DNA from: Diphasiastrum complanatum
Lineage: Eukaryota; Streptophyta; Lycopodiopsida; Lycopodiales; Lycopodiaceae
Length of the DNA stretch: 64,000 nt
Direction: 5' to 3'
NCBI GenBank assembly: GCA_029204225.1
Contig: CM055100.1
Location: 54,929,597 to 54,993,596, forward strand
Numbering within the stretch: position 1 is the stretch's first letter; each line of letters begins with the position of its first letter. Position numbers and translations under genes: made by a program. This document shows, piece after piece, positions 1-47,750 of this stretch. A model generated the notes under the pieces. It did not search any database. It had not been told where the DNA came from and worked only from the letters and a program-made list of their open reading frames with translations.

Positions 1-279
1 CCTCATGTTGCAGCTCGCATTACATCCTTCTACAACATCAACACAGACTTGACATCTTGACATGGATACATATGACTATTCTGCATAGGAGACCTTCTCA
101 TTTATGTATTTATCTTAGTTTGTACTAGATGCTTTTCTTTATTACAGCTTTGGAGATGTTTTAGACACTCTCATTGTTACTACAAACTTGGCAAGTACTT
201 CTTTTGTCTTATATGCCTTCTTGCATGGAAAAGACATTAATAAAGCTTTCTTTCTTTCTCTCTCTCTCTCCCTCTCTAG
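1..279 (+). mobile_element. 3' end of a LINE copy (C-terminus, 3' UTR, CT tail)
   Basis: The first 20 codons of the window read as the end of a LINE ORF2, with a stop TGA at 58-60. They include R-I-T-S-F-Y, which matches the C-terminus of the minus-strand copy at 46209-46640. The 3' UTR follows. It ends in a short hairpin (ATGC 213-216, GCAT 223-226), the block AAAAGACATTAATAAAGC, and a CT-rich tail at about 248-279. The same ending recurs near 2075, 35586 and, inverted, 46310, so this is the 3' end of one LINE family (called family 2 here). The rest of the copy lies outside the window. Confidence 0.8.
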
Positions 280-684
280 CAATGGTGGCGCCCTCCTAGC
301 ACTCCTCTCTCTCCTAGGCCACAAAAGGCCAATAATATCAGGGTCCACGGGATACCAGACACACAGGATGGCATTGCTGAGGCCCAGCGGTTTCTTGATA
401 CTACCCTAGGACACGTGACAGATGGATTGGATACAGCTTGGAGGATTACCAAAGATGCGGCCACACTGATCATTCGCTTCACCTCACTGACCAGTCGTAG
501 ACAGGCTTTACGCTACATAGCCAAACTACGAGGCATTACCATATATATGGACGATGATCTTACTTACATCCAAGTTGAGGAGAGGCGTAAGGCCTTCCAG
601 GAGGCCCGAGAGTCTGGCAGACGAGCTATCTACCGGGATGGACATATATGATTTATTGCTGGCACCCCTAGTAGCTCCCATCAC

Positions 685-727
685 TAGGGTTTTGGGGTCC
701 CTGGGCTTGGGAGCACCCCGGGGCCCC
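685..727 (+). promoter_or_regulatory. Candidate UAG readthrough cassette, copy b
   Basis: UAG at 685-687 is followed by the 6-nt spacer GGTTTT and then a GC-rich hairpin. GGGG 694-697 pairs with CCCC 724-727, T698 wobbles with G723, CCC 699-701 pairs with GGG 720-722, and GGG 703-705 pairs with CCC 717-719, with T702 bulged. Both sides are in one frame. Seen: frame, spacer and pairing. Inferred: function in stop-codon readthrough. Confidence 0.55.
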
Positions 728-1935
728 ATCCACACCAACTCCAGATTGGAGTATGGAATTGTGACGGCATCCATTCATCCTCTACAACAGGTGACCGGAT
801 TGACTTCATTATTGGACGAGACCTATTGCTTTTCATGGAGACTCATGAGATTCAGGAGCGCGGACCACCCACTTTGCCCAGATATAGATGGGATTCAGTA
901 TACAAATCTGAAACTAGATCAGCTAGTGGCCGAGGTTCTGGAGGGGCGGCTTGTCTCTACAAAGAGTCCCTTCATCAGATGATTGAGTTTATCAGGCATG
1001 ATGAGCATGCACGTTACATCTGGATTCGTATTACTGGACAGGATACCAGCTTGGACAGGGACATCTTCATTGTTGCATGCTATTTTCCTCCAGAGTCTTC
1101 CTCTTTTGTTGAGGGTATCGGATCACCTTACCTAGATCTCTCATTGGATATCATCCGGTTTGCGGAGCGGGGGCATATTTCCCTCACAGGGGATTTTAAT
1201 GCCAGGACTGCTTCACGACAGATTGAGTTTCATGATACCACAGACCAGCTTCGAGTTCATGCCCTTGACAGTGACGATATGGGAGTCACCGAGATCTCTA
1301 CGGATGGACCAGGACCTATTACAGCATATGGTGAGCATTTATTGCAGTTTGGTGAGGCACATGAGTTAGCCATTTATAATGGCCTATCCTACTGGCCTGA
1401 TTCTGGCAGTTATACTTGTCACCCCCACAGCGGCGGCCATAGTGTTGTTGATTACCTCATGGGGTCACCATCCTGCATTCCCCTCATTCACAGTTTTCAT
1501 ATTTCCCCCACTACTCTCTCTGATCATACGTTCCTTTCCTTCGCTATTGGCCACCTCCCGCCCCATAAACCTGCATTCCACTCCACGCTACCTCGTGCAC
1601 CCCGATACACATTCCACTCCTTTTATGCACCACTCTACCAAGAGTCCCTTGCCTCATTACTCCACTCTTTTCCCCATAACAGCCCACTGGAATCTCAAGT
1701 TGCCTTCCTCACCACCTCTCTTCATATTGCGGCCTCCCTGGCCTTCCCATCTAATGATGCGGAATGCCACTCCCTTCACCAAGCTGTCATTCATGCTCGT
1801 TTCCATTCCCCCCATCTCCTTCGTTCCTCACGTCAATCTTATAACCATACACTCCGTCGTAAAGAGACAGTGCACCACTCATATTCATGCTGCAGCTCGC
1901 ATTACCCGTCCTATCATGAGGATGCTTTACATTAG
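688..1935 (+). pseudogene. LINE ORF2 fragment: apurinic endonuclease-like domain, RT deleted
   Basis: This frame continues in phase from the ORF1 stop at 685-687 and has no stop until 1935. Endonuclease motifs are visible in order: V-W-N-C-D-G at the start, M-E-T-H-E (catalytic Glu), G-D-F-N-A-R-T, a G-G-H-S-V-V-D-Y block and L-S-D-H-T. These match the nicking endonuclease of L1-type LINEs, which starts target-primed reverse transcription in the nucleus. The first AUG (826) lies after the W-N-C-D-G strand, so AUG initiation would remove a catalytic part. The protein ends about 100 residues past the endonuclease with no RT, so this copy cannot move by itself. Confidence 0.8.
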
Positions 1936-2121
1936 CTTTTCCTATGCTCCTACTTATTGACTTCAGTTTGTAGTATATAGTTAACGTTGTTCTTTTTTAT
2001 GCATACTTTTTGGAGACGTTTATATACGCTCCCACAGTTACCACATGCTTGACATGTACATTTATTTGTCTTATATGCCTTTTGGCATGGAAAAGACATT
2101 AATAAAGCTCTCTCTCTCTCT

Positions 2122-2167
2122 AATGAGAACTGAAAACATCTCACCAAGGATGTTTTCAGTTCTCATT
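2122..2167. repeat. Perfect 19-bp inverted repeat at a LINE 5' junction
   Basis: 2122-2140 is the exact reverse complement of 2149-2167, with the 8-nt spacer TCACCAAG. The right arm reads on into LINE endonuclease sequence (H-F-K-L-V-K-S-D-P-F-A-R), so it is genuine LINE sequence; the left arm is an inverted copy. It sits between the CT tail of copy b and the start of copy c. This is consistent with twin priming or snap-back at the 5' end of a truncated insertion. Confidence 0.85.
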
Positions 2168-3093
2168 TTAAACTGGTCAAAAGTGATCCATTTGCACGCT
2201 TTATTTGGTTTCAGTTCTCTGGTCACTGTTTCGGGCTTTCTCAGGACCTCTTTCTTGCAGTTTGTTACTTTGCACCACAGACATCATGTTTTGCAGATTT
2301 TGGTGGTGACCCTTTCCAGGCTCTCTCAGATGATATATTCAGCTTTGCAAAGCGAGGCCTTATTCTTTAGCAGGGGATTTTAATGCTCGTACGAGCATCA
2401 GGCAAGCTGAGTTTTATGCAGAGAGTGATTTTCTACAGGTTCGCACATTAGATATGGGCTTTGACAGGACCTCACAGGATGCAGATACTCCAGCTACCCA
2501 CTTTGGAGAGCGGCTGATTGGTTTAGCAGAGGCTCATTCCTTAACCATTTTGAATGGCCTTCCTTACTGGCCTTCGTCATATCATTTTACTTGTCACCCA
2601 CATGGAGGAGGACATAGTGTTGTTGACTACTTCATTGGGTCATCGGCTTTGATCCCATTTCTTCATACCTTCCGCATTATACCTCCTACCATTTCTGATC
2701 ACTACCTCCTACTTCTATCCCTTGGTCATCATAGTACCACAGTCACAACACACCGTCCCACTCATCACCATCGCCCGGTTTTCTCTCCATCTGGTTTCCC
2801 CCTTTACACCGAGTCCCTAGTTACTTTTCTCCAAGACTTCCCCTTCACCTCCTCAGTTGACCAACAAGCTATCTTTTTATCTCAGTCTCTTTTGCAATCT
2901 GCCAATACTACCTATCCTTTGAAAACCTTTCCTTCGCATAAACGCACTCACAACAAATGGTATGATACAGAGTGCTTCTCATTGCATAAACAAGTTGTAT
3001 ACGCTAGATACCACTCTCCTCACACCCTAGCCTTGAAACAAAGAGAATATCACAAAGTGACTCTGAAAAAAAAAGACAGCTTATCTCCAGCCC

Positions 3094-4641
3094 TTGGGAC
3101 AAAAACTTGTTGCTATTGCCTCCCCATCCTCCCATTTCTTTTGGCGGATGTTCTCTAAAAACCCTTATAAACCCGCTCCTATTGCTATTGAATCATGGAT
3201 AAATTATGCTACTAAGCTTTATACAGTTGACTCTCTTTCCATTTCTCTTTCCCCAAGCCCTTCAGAATTCACCCTCTTTACCCCGTCCATGGTTGAAAAC
3301 GCGATCCAAATTGGTCAAACCCAAAAAACCACTGATGTTGACCTCCTAAGTATGGACTTCCTAAAACCAGTTGCTCACATTATTGCCACATACATTTCCC
3401 ATATCTTTAACCAATCTGTCATCTTCGGTCTCCCCACATCGTGGTGCACCAACCTTTTACACCCTATCCTCAAAGCCGGGGATCTTTTGATTGTCGACAA
3501 CTACCGCACTATTATGATCAGTCATACTATAGCCAAGCTATATGGATCCGTTTTACAGTCAGAGACAGAAGGGTTACATGCTATGGGACAGGCAGGTTTT
3601 CGCGCTGGCTACTCCACGGCTGACCAGATATTTATCTTGAGATGCATTATTGAGGAGGCTAAGTTCAGGAAGCAGAGGGTTTATTGTTGCTTTGTGGATT
3701 ACCGCAAAGCCTTTGATTCAGTTCTGAGACACCTTTTACTCCAACGCTTAGCATCACTTGGCTTTTCTCAAGAGATTATTGCTGCTATCCTCACATTGTA
3801 TGAGAGAGTGTTGGCCCGTTTTCGAGATGGTGATGGATGGTCCTCTTACATTCATAGTACAGTGGGAGTTAAGCAGGGATGTCCTTTGTCCCCTACTCTC
3901 TTTGCTCTATATATTGATGATCTTGAGCAGATTATTAGGGAGGAGGGTGGAGATGGCTGTCCGTTAGCAGATATGATTATCCCTATTCTACTGTATGCGG
4001 ATGACGTGATACTTCTATCGAGATCCGCATCTGGGCTTCAGCAGCACCTTGATGCTTTATATACTTTCTACCAGACATGGGGTTTGATGGTGAACATTGG
4101 TAAGACTAAGGTCATGGTGTTCAACACCAATCAACAACATATGAGAGACACAGTGTTCTACTATGATGGGCTTCCACTGGAGATAGTAGCCTCTTATACT
4201 TACTTAGGTGTCCTCTTTACTGGTCCATTGCTCACTTTTAGACCAGCCGCACTGTCTAGGCTCCGCAAGGGGCACTCTGCTCTTGTCCAGATGGAGAGGT
4301 TTTCCTCTATTTACTATGTACATGATCCTGATACACGCTGTCGCCTTTTTTCTGCCACTGTTTCTCCAGTGGCTCTATATTCAGCAGAGACATGGTGTCC
4401 TGGCTTGTCCAGAGATACTTGGAGTGATATTTCACATATGCAGATCCTTATGCTTAGCCGGATGATCCGTGCGAAGCAGTCAGTTCCCCATGATATCATA
4501 CTGGCAGAGTTTGCCTCACCACCACTGATTGTCGAGGCTATATTTCGGATTATCACATTCATTCATAGAGTCTCGGAGCTTGATTCATCCAGATATGTTG
4601 CTACAGCTTTCACATCCTCTCACACTCTAGCTAGTCAATAG
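3094..4641 (+). pseudogene. LINE reverse transcriptase, broken copy c
   Basis: This is the RT part of ORF2. Visible motifs are N-Y-R-T-I-M-I, G-Q-A-G-F-R-A-G-Y-S-T, V-D-Y-R-K-A-F-D-S, G-V-K-Q-G-C-P-L-S-P and the catalytic Y-A-D-D-V, followed by the thumb region and H-D-I-I-L-A-E-F-A. Upstream it overlaps in another frame with the endonuclease segment ending at 3158, so at least one frameshift separates endonuclease and RT. A stop at 4639-4641 separates it from the C-terminal block 4678-5082, which holds C-Q-C-C and H-F-I-F-R-C-P, the LINE C-terminal zinc motif. The frame stays long and shows coding constraint, but the copy is dead. Confidence 0.85.
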
Positions 4642-5211
4642 GCTAAGTCCTCATGGTTTCAGTGTGTTTATCACCTTTTGAGTAGGTGGGGTTTATCTAT
4701 ATCTGATCTCCCGAACGGGACACACTCATATATCTGCCAGCAGATTTACAGAGCTTACATCAGCACAGTGTGGTCTCACCCAGATCCAGCACGGGTCAAG
4801 CTTCATTTTTATCACACTCATCTTCTTCAGCTGGATGTTTCCGGGCTTCCCATTCGACCGGGTTATTTGTCTCAGACGTTCTCTTTCGGCATGCGTTACC
4901 GTCTTGGTCAGTTTAGGGTCTCTTCTCACCAGCTTGCTATTGAGACAGGTACATACACAGACACACCTCGACCGCTACGGATTTGTCAGTGCTGCTCTTT
5001 ACAGGAGATTGAGGATGAGTTCCATTTTATTTTCCGATGCCCAGCCTACTATGAGATCAGAGGCAGATACCATTGCTTATAAAGAGATACTCCACTTACA
5101 CTTGCTTCTTTCCTTGCCTTCTCAGATGCGAGATGTGTTGGTTTATTATTGCGAGAGATGTTTACTCTCAGATCTTCTCTTTTATTGGATGCTTCTTATG
5201 TGGATCATAGT

Positions 5212-5235
5212 CAATCCCACATTACGCACTTTTTC
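5212..5235 (+). other. PCNA-interacting-peptide-like motif in LINE copy c
   Basis: These codons read Q-S-H-I-T-H-F-F, which fits Q-x-x-(I/L/M)-x-x-(F/Y)-(F/Y). The motif lies in the ORF2 reading frame after D-A-R-C-V-G-L-L-L-R-E-M and matches Q-A-H-I-T-Q-F-F at 26649-26672 of the intact copy. A second, shorter form, R-I-T-Q-F-F, sits just before the stop at 5391. Confidence 0.6.
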
Positions 5236-5765
5236 AGAAGAGGGATAGAGATGAGGCTTCTGACAATGAGATAGACATTCCAGTACGACGACCGAAGCTC
5301 CATCATCCTCTTCGCTCCTCCAGGCCCAGGGCTCTTCACCGGAGGCCAACACCTGCTTCTCACCGTATCACGCAGTTTTTTATATCCACTTAGCCAGTTA
5401 GCTAACTTATTTTAGTTTTCTCTGTCCTCTGTGTAGTTGATGGTTAAGCTACTGATATTGTACCCTCAACAGAGCTGGAGGTTAAGCTTTGTTTTTCTCT
5501 CTGTTTTCTAGTGCTGTTTAGCTGTTAGGAATAAGTCCTACATGGACAACGCTCCTTTTCTTATGTACTCTCTACTTGTCTTATGTGCCCTCGGGTACTT
5601 AACAGACATTAATATAATTCTAATTCTACAGTTGGATACTACGGGTACTAGGTACTCCTATACTTCCAGAATATCTTACACAGCCATTATCTTTGGTCTG
5701 AGTACTGTATGGGACAGCTTCGAGTCTCTTCTCATCAGCTGGCTATCGAGACGGGTAGATACACG

Positions 5766-6056
<291 letters not shown>

Positions 6057-6858
6057 AGTTGGATACTACGGGTACTGGGTACTCCTATACTTCCAGAATA
6101 TCTTACACAGCCATTATCTTTTGGTCTGAGGTACTGTATGGGACAGCTTCGAGTCTCTTCTCATCAGCTGGCTATCGAGACGGGTAGATACACAGACACT
6201 CCCAGATTTCAGAGGATATGTCAGCTTTGTTCTCTTCAGGAGGTGGAGGATGAGTTTCATTTCATCTTTCGTTGTCCGATATGCGATCAGAGGGCGATAC
6301 CACTGTTTATACAGAGATACTCCTCTCACGTTGCGATCCTTCCTCGAGTATCCAGACCCCAGATGTGTAGGTCTTCTATTGAGAGAGATGTATACTCTAC
6401 GAGCTTCACTTCTACCTACCCCAGATCCCAGTCAGGCTCATATTACCTAGTTTTCCCAGAAGCGAGACAGAGAGGATATTTCAGTTGTGGATTTTGAAGT
6501 CCCCATTCGGAGATCGAAGACACAGAGTCTCACATACTTCTGCTACATCCAAGATCACCAGATCTTCACGTGCTTCCCGCCAGTCTACAACACTCTCCAC
6601 TACTACTATCACTCACTATTTCCAGCTTGCTCATAGCTAGTCTCCTCCACAGAGTAGGTGGCTCTTGCTTTGTACCCTCACAAGCTGGAGGTCAAGCTTT
6701 GATACTTCTTTTTAGAGATAGAGAGATAAATATGCTAGTTCTTTTCTTTTACTAGTAAATAAGTCTGTATGCGGACAATGCTCCTCGCTTTTTGTACTTT
6801 CTTTTGTCTTATGTACCTTTGGGTACCAAAAGACGTTAATAATAATTATTCTACTTCT

Positions 6859-6861
<3 letters not shown>

Positions 6862-6935
<74 letters not shown>
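6862..6935. repeat. (CT)n tail of LINE copy d
   Basis: About 74 bp of CT directly after AATTATTCTACTTCTAATT, the standard family 1 end. The next LINE copy begins at its right edge. Confidence 0.95.
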
Positions 6936-6937
<2 letters not shown>

Positions 6938-9900
6938 CCACAAAGGTGATCCCCCCTAGCTCTACGCCTAACAAGCAGCAACGCTACCTGTGGCTGAGGT
7001 TGAGGCAGATTGGAGCGAATAACATAGTTGTAGTGCAAAACACCAGGCATAGATACCCAATCTTGAGTGAAATAAATACCACGGATGCAAATCGTGCTCT
7101 AATGGGTTCTAATATGCAACGTCAAGCTGTTCCACTTTTCGAGAGTCCTCTATTGGAACTAATATGACATAGTGGTAGTGAGAGGGTGTCCTTATCGAAA
7201 CTAATAAGTTGCCTGGTGATAGTTGTGATCCCCCCCACCCACCCGCCCCCCCAGTCTCCTTATGCTATACCCTATGATCCTAAAACTCCCTCAACTCTTA
7301 TTTTGCCTCTCCCTGATCTATACACCCCTTCAAAATAATTTGAGCAACATGTTTTTACCTATCTTGATCAACTAGGGATTGAGCTCCGAACCATGACGAA
7401 AGACATGATGCAGCTCCACGTGACAATCGAATCCATGTCAGAGGAACATGACAGGATGAGAGCCTGTAGGAATCCAGAATCAAGACTATTCATTAACACA
7501 AAGTATTCTCAAAGAGAAGAGAGAGATGGTTAGATGACCCTCTTGTAGAAACTTGTGGACAGCCAATATGAACAATAGATTGCTTCACAAAAGTGTGTCT
7601 CATACAAATGAATGGCTACATATAAGTAGTCCAAGATGGCTATCTACCTTCATGACTGTTGGCTGTCCAATAACTTGACTAATGGCTATCTAGCTACCAT
7701 AAGTTACATAAAATAATTAAGTACCCCAAATAACAAGTTAGGTACTTAATTCACGTGTATAGGCCCCTAGTGGACCCACGAGTCCCTACAAGTTAGTTTC
7801 ATACTAACTTGGGCCTAGAATATAAATGACCATGGTTACACAGATCTCGACCTTTTGGGTCATAGTAACCTATGGCTTCTACATCATTTACATTTATTAT
7901 TCTAACAGAGCCAAGATCACTACATGGGAAGAAACAATAGGCAAGCAAGGGTAACAGGTTCTTGTTACCAATACGAAGCTCCAAGAACTACATAACAAAA
8001 TCAAAAAGCATCAAGAGGAATCATTATCATGGGCAACGGTTCTTAGCAAGGAATCTGGTAAGCCATCTATACATATGTCATCTTTTATCTCCGCCACTTT
8101 AACGAAAGAGAGACCTTCGTGAGCAGAAAATATTTAATATTCAAGTTTGTGGTATTCCAAACACACAAAATGTTGAGAATGTGGCTAAGCGATTTTTAAA
8201 AACCAACCTAGGTCATCATAGTACAGGTTTTTTTTTTGGCGGACTAAAAAAGGCAATGCTACTTTGGTTATTCGTTTCACATCACTAGAGGAACGAAAAA
8301 GGGCATTACTCCAAAGAACTAAGCTATGAGAGACACAAATCTTTATGGACAAAGACCTAACTTATATTCAAGTGACAGAACGTTGTAAAGCTATACATGA
8401 GGCCAAGGCTACAGGCATATATGTGGTTTATAGAGATGGACATATCCGATACTTTGATCATGGATCTATAAGTGGTACAATTCCTAGTAGCTAGGGATTT
8501 GGGGTCCCCGGGTACTGGAGCAAACCGGGGCCCCATCACTTTCATATTGGGTTATGGAATTGAGATGGTATCCAATCCTCATCCGCTGGAGACTTGGTAG
8601 ATTTTATATCATAGGGGGGAATTATGTGGTCTTCAGAGAGACACATGAGAGTCAGCATAGAGGATTACCACATTTCCAAGGATTTGTTTGGGATGGTATC
8701 CAATCCTCATCCGCTGAAGGAGACTTGGTAGATTTTATATCATAGGGGGGAATTATGTGGTCTTTAGAGAGACACATGAGAGTTCCAAGGATTTGTTTGG
8801 GACTCGGTCTTTCGGTCAGAGACCAAATCTGTGGTGGTAGAGGATCAGGTCTGATTGCGTGTTTATATAGAGTTTCACTACAGTCTATTCTAGAGGTGGT
8901 TGGACATGATGAGCGGGCACACCATCTTTCAATCAAATTATTGGGCAGACATATTGGATTGCACTGAGATGTTTACATTGCAGCTTGCTATTTTCCTCCT
9001 GAGACATGAGCCTTTTCAGATAGTATGGGTTTCCCCTTACACTAATTTATCCTCAAATGTTCTTCTATTTTCTAAGCAAGGTCATGTTCTTTTAGCCAGA
9101 TATTCTAATGCCAGGACATCTTGCAAGCAAATTGAGTTTCATGACATTGATATGAATCTCTTGAGGACACATATTAGACAAATGATGACATTGGTATTAC
9201 CAAGATTTCTGCGAATGCGGATGGCCCGACCACTACACATGGTGAGTACTTCCTTCATCTAAGAGAGGCACATGAGCTCGCCATTTTGATGGCCACATTC
9301 TAGTGATTTTACTTGCCACCCTCATAGTGGGCATCATAGTGTTGTGGCTTATTTTATGGGGTCACCATCTCTTATACCATTTCTTCCAAATCTCATTGTT
9401 TCTCCTTCCACCTTGTCAGATCATTCCTTTCTCACATTGTTCCTTGGCACCATGGCATGTCACTCTCCATCCACTTCCCCTATTCTACTAAGAGCACCCA
9501 GATACACACACTTATATGAGGATTCTCTCTCCTCACTGCTCCAATATTTCCCACACAATAGACCAATTCAGCCCCAAGCCACTTTTCTTACAGTTACACT
9601 CCACACATCGGCTTCTCTAGCCTTTCCTTCTAAACCCCATAAGCATCACTCCTCCACTCATTCCCGTCAGTCCACCTCCAAGTCAAACAAGGTCAACCAC
9701 ATCTTCTACATAGCCTCAAACGCCTATAGAGTCGTACTTGTCCTCGGAAAAAAAAAACTTATGAGAGAAAAGATGGGAAACGATTGATTGACCTTCTTTT
9801 TAGTGCATTCTCTGATTCCTTTTGGAGAGAGTTCCTCCCTCACGCCTCACCTCCCCCATTGAGTGATTTATGTTCTTGGACTAAGTATGCCACTGCTCTT

Positions 9901-10435
9901 TACGCTATCACTATTGATATGCCCTTCCAGCTCTTTCTTCACTGCTAATATGGTTACTACGGCCATTGAGCAACTGCCCCCCCATCATGCAACAGATATC
10001 GATGACTTAGAGGCTCAATTCTTGTTTCACTCCTCTGATATTCTTGCACCCACTTTAGCCAGTTTGCTTAACCAAGCAGTTATATATGTTTTCCTCTAAA
10101 TTGGTGCACTGATATAATCTATCCTATTTACAAGAGTGTTGACCCTATGAACCTTGGAAACCATTATGATAGGCCATATTGTGACAAAACTCTATAGCAC
10201 TATCCTCCAAACAGCAGTGAGCAGCGAGGCAGAGATTCATGGACTACATGCACAGGGTCAAGTAGGATTTAGAGCACAGCATTCTACCACTGACCACGTT
10301 TTTACACTCAGAGCTATTATTGAGGAGGTTAAGTCTAGACATGAGAGGGTGTATTGTTGCTTTGTTCATTATTGGAAGGCGTTTGATTCCACTTATACAA
10401 AGATTGTACGAGCTTGGTTTCTATGCAGGCCTCTA
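6936..10435 (+). mobile_element. LINE copy e: near full span, heavily decayed
   Basis: This is an old copy with ORF1 and most of ORF2. The 6936-7500 part includes ORF1 leader and N-terminal sequence. Roughly 7500-7960 is unrelated sequence, apparently a later insertion. ORF1 resumes at about 7960 and reads to UAG 8492-8494 with the L-T-Y-I-Q-V and Y-R-D-G-H-I-R blocks. The endonuclease region 8530-9480 carries stops and a 128-bp tandem duplication (8564-8691 repeated from 8692). RT pieces at 9860-10400 include I-M-I-G-H-I-V-T-K-L-Y, Q-V-G-F-R-A-Q-H-S-T and C-C-F-V-H-Y-W-K-A-F-D-S. It is then replaced by LTR sequence at about 10436. No functional protein remains. Confidence 0.75.
8492..8534 (+). 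promoter_or_regulatory. Candidate UAG readthrough cassette, copy e
   Basis: UAG 8492-8494, spacer GGATTT, then GGGG 8501-8504 pairing with CCCC 8531-8534. T8505 wobbles with G8530, CCC 8506-8508 pairs with GGG 8527-8529, and GG 8510-8511 pairs with CC 8525-8526, with C8509 bulged. The bulge position matches copy b. The reading frame across the UAG is the same on both sides. Confidence 0.5.
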
Positions 10436-10712
10436 CCAAGAACAATACTAGGATGCCAAATCGAGAGAAAACAAAGGGAACGGATGGTGCCTCAAACTTA
10501 CCCAACCAATCTAGATCAAACGGATCTATCCCCCAAGCTATGGACCAACAAGAACTCTATAGAGAGAGATGTCACACCAGCACCATGTAGCTGCTACACA
10601 ATACCAAAATCCAAGCTCTCCACAAGGGACTCTCCCTATGAGTCACATGCTAGCACCATGCAAACCCACTTACAATATAGGGGTACAAGGACAATCATGT
10701 TTTGATATAGTG
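10436..10712 (-). mobile_element. Relic of a Gypsy LTR
   Basis: The stretch around 10490-10550 (including AAACGGATCTA and CCCCCAAGCTATGGA) matches the inverted LTR at 29881-30330, so this is an old LTR fragment in minus orientation. It truncates LINE copy e. No internal region is attached. Confidence 0.55.
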
Positions 10713-11755
10713 ATAGGTAAGCATTGGCATGCGGCTATGTAGCCAACTATAGATTTTAATTATCATGTATATAGATTCAAGCATGAGGATTTGTCTCATG
10801 TCTTGCGAGGTGAGAGGAAGTTGACAATTGGCCCCCTCATCTCAACTACACAAATAAAGACAGTATCTTCATTGTTGTTATGTGATGGATGTGAATGATT
10901 GTAGTGATGTATTGGTTAATCCAATGATGGTAGATAGGCATGATACTAGACTTGTACAACAATCTGCATCATGTGCTTCTTTGGCATCAACCATTCATTT
11001 GCAATCACAAAAGTTAAACAATCTAAATGAGTCAATTAGGCAAGAGTCTAGGACTGTGTTAACGTAGGAGAATCATGTTGGATGGGCTCCTAGACGAAAT
11101 GTGGAGCATAAAATTCAGCTCATTTCGATGTTTGGTCCAGTTTGTCAACCACCATACAGGGACAAGGGGTAGGCTTAGTCGGCAGTCAACCGACGTGGGC
11201 AATTGTTCTCCACTACTGGGAGTACCGATGCATGGGGGTGGTAACTGATAGACTTCAGCAGGTGTTGTTCAGCAGTTCAAGTATTGTTGGGTCCAAGGTG
11301 GCCTAGCTAGCCATTCATGGGGTTAGGTAAGATTGACATAGTAGGGCAACTAAATGTCAATTAGGCTCCTTCAAAGATGCTTGAAATTAAGTTTGAATTT
11401 AATAAAACTTAAACACTCCTGCACCCAAGGACTTTCTCTCTGGCAGTAATCCACAGTTTCATCTTCATTATGAGAATATTTACTGTGTACCTTAGTGTGT
11501 TCCATAACCACGCAAACATTTTCAACCACCAAGCTGTGATAAAAAGAGATGATACTGTGTACACCAAGTGTAAACTTTACTGTGACTAAACCAAGGCATA
11601 GAGGCTGAAAGATTATGACTGTTGTCTTACAAAGCATCTTAACTCTCCAAACTCATGGTAACTTGTGTTTACTAGTTAACTTGTATCATAGGAAAACAGG
11701 TTACAAGCAAGCCTGAGGGATAATGGACATTTAGTCACAGTTGTCATTCTAATAC
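10713..11755. other. About 1 kb with no recognised gene
   Basis: I see no coding exon, RNA gene or clear repeat here. It lies downstream of the last visible TEBICHI exon and would be intron if the gene continues leftwards. Confidence 0.5.

Positions 11756-47750
<35,995 letters not shown>

Larger units (their letters stand above)
280..2121 (+). mobile_element. LINE copy b: 5'-truncated and internally deleted
   Basis: The element begins inside ORF1 directly after the CT tail of the previous copy. ORF1 similarity (about 300-684) includes the block Y-M-D-D-D-L-T shared with the intact LINE at 22389-23297. It carries one extra in-frame stop, TGA 649-651, likely a CGA mutation. ORF1 ends at UAG 685-687. 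The same frame then stays open from 688 to 1935 through a complete-looking endonuclease domain. The reverse transcriptase is missing: the sequence jumps near 1860-1900 to the extreme C-terminus and 3' UTR. The 3' hairpin is ATGCC 2075-2079, TTTT, GGCAT 2084-2088, followed by a short CT tail (about 2109-2121). Confidence 0.85.
2149..5626 (+). mobile_element. LINE copy c, family 1, 5'-truncated, frameshifted
   Basis: The element starts in the endonuclease domain and runs through RT, the C-terminal zinc region and the 3' end. ORF2 is broken by frameshifts and stops, but most of it can be followed: 2454-3158 (endonuclease end), 3094-4641 (RT), 4678-5082 (C-terminal part) and on to a stop at 5391-5393. 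The 3' end carries GTGCC / CTCG / GGTAC (about 5587-5600), ACAGACATTAATATAATTC and no long CT run. Compared with the intact copy at 22091-27227 it is the same subfamily but clearly diverged. Confidence 0.85.

Noticed and set aside
554-982. Open frame overlapping the ORF1-ORF2 junction in copy b
   Set aside because: It is a shadow in another frame; the LINE similarity is in the frame of 415-651 and 688-1935.
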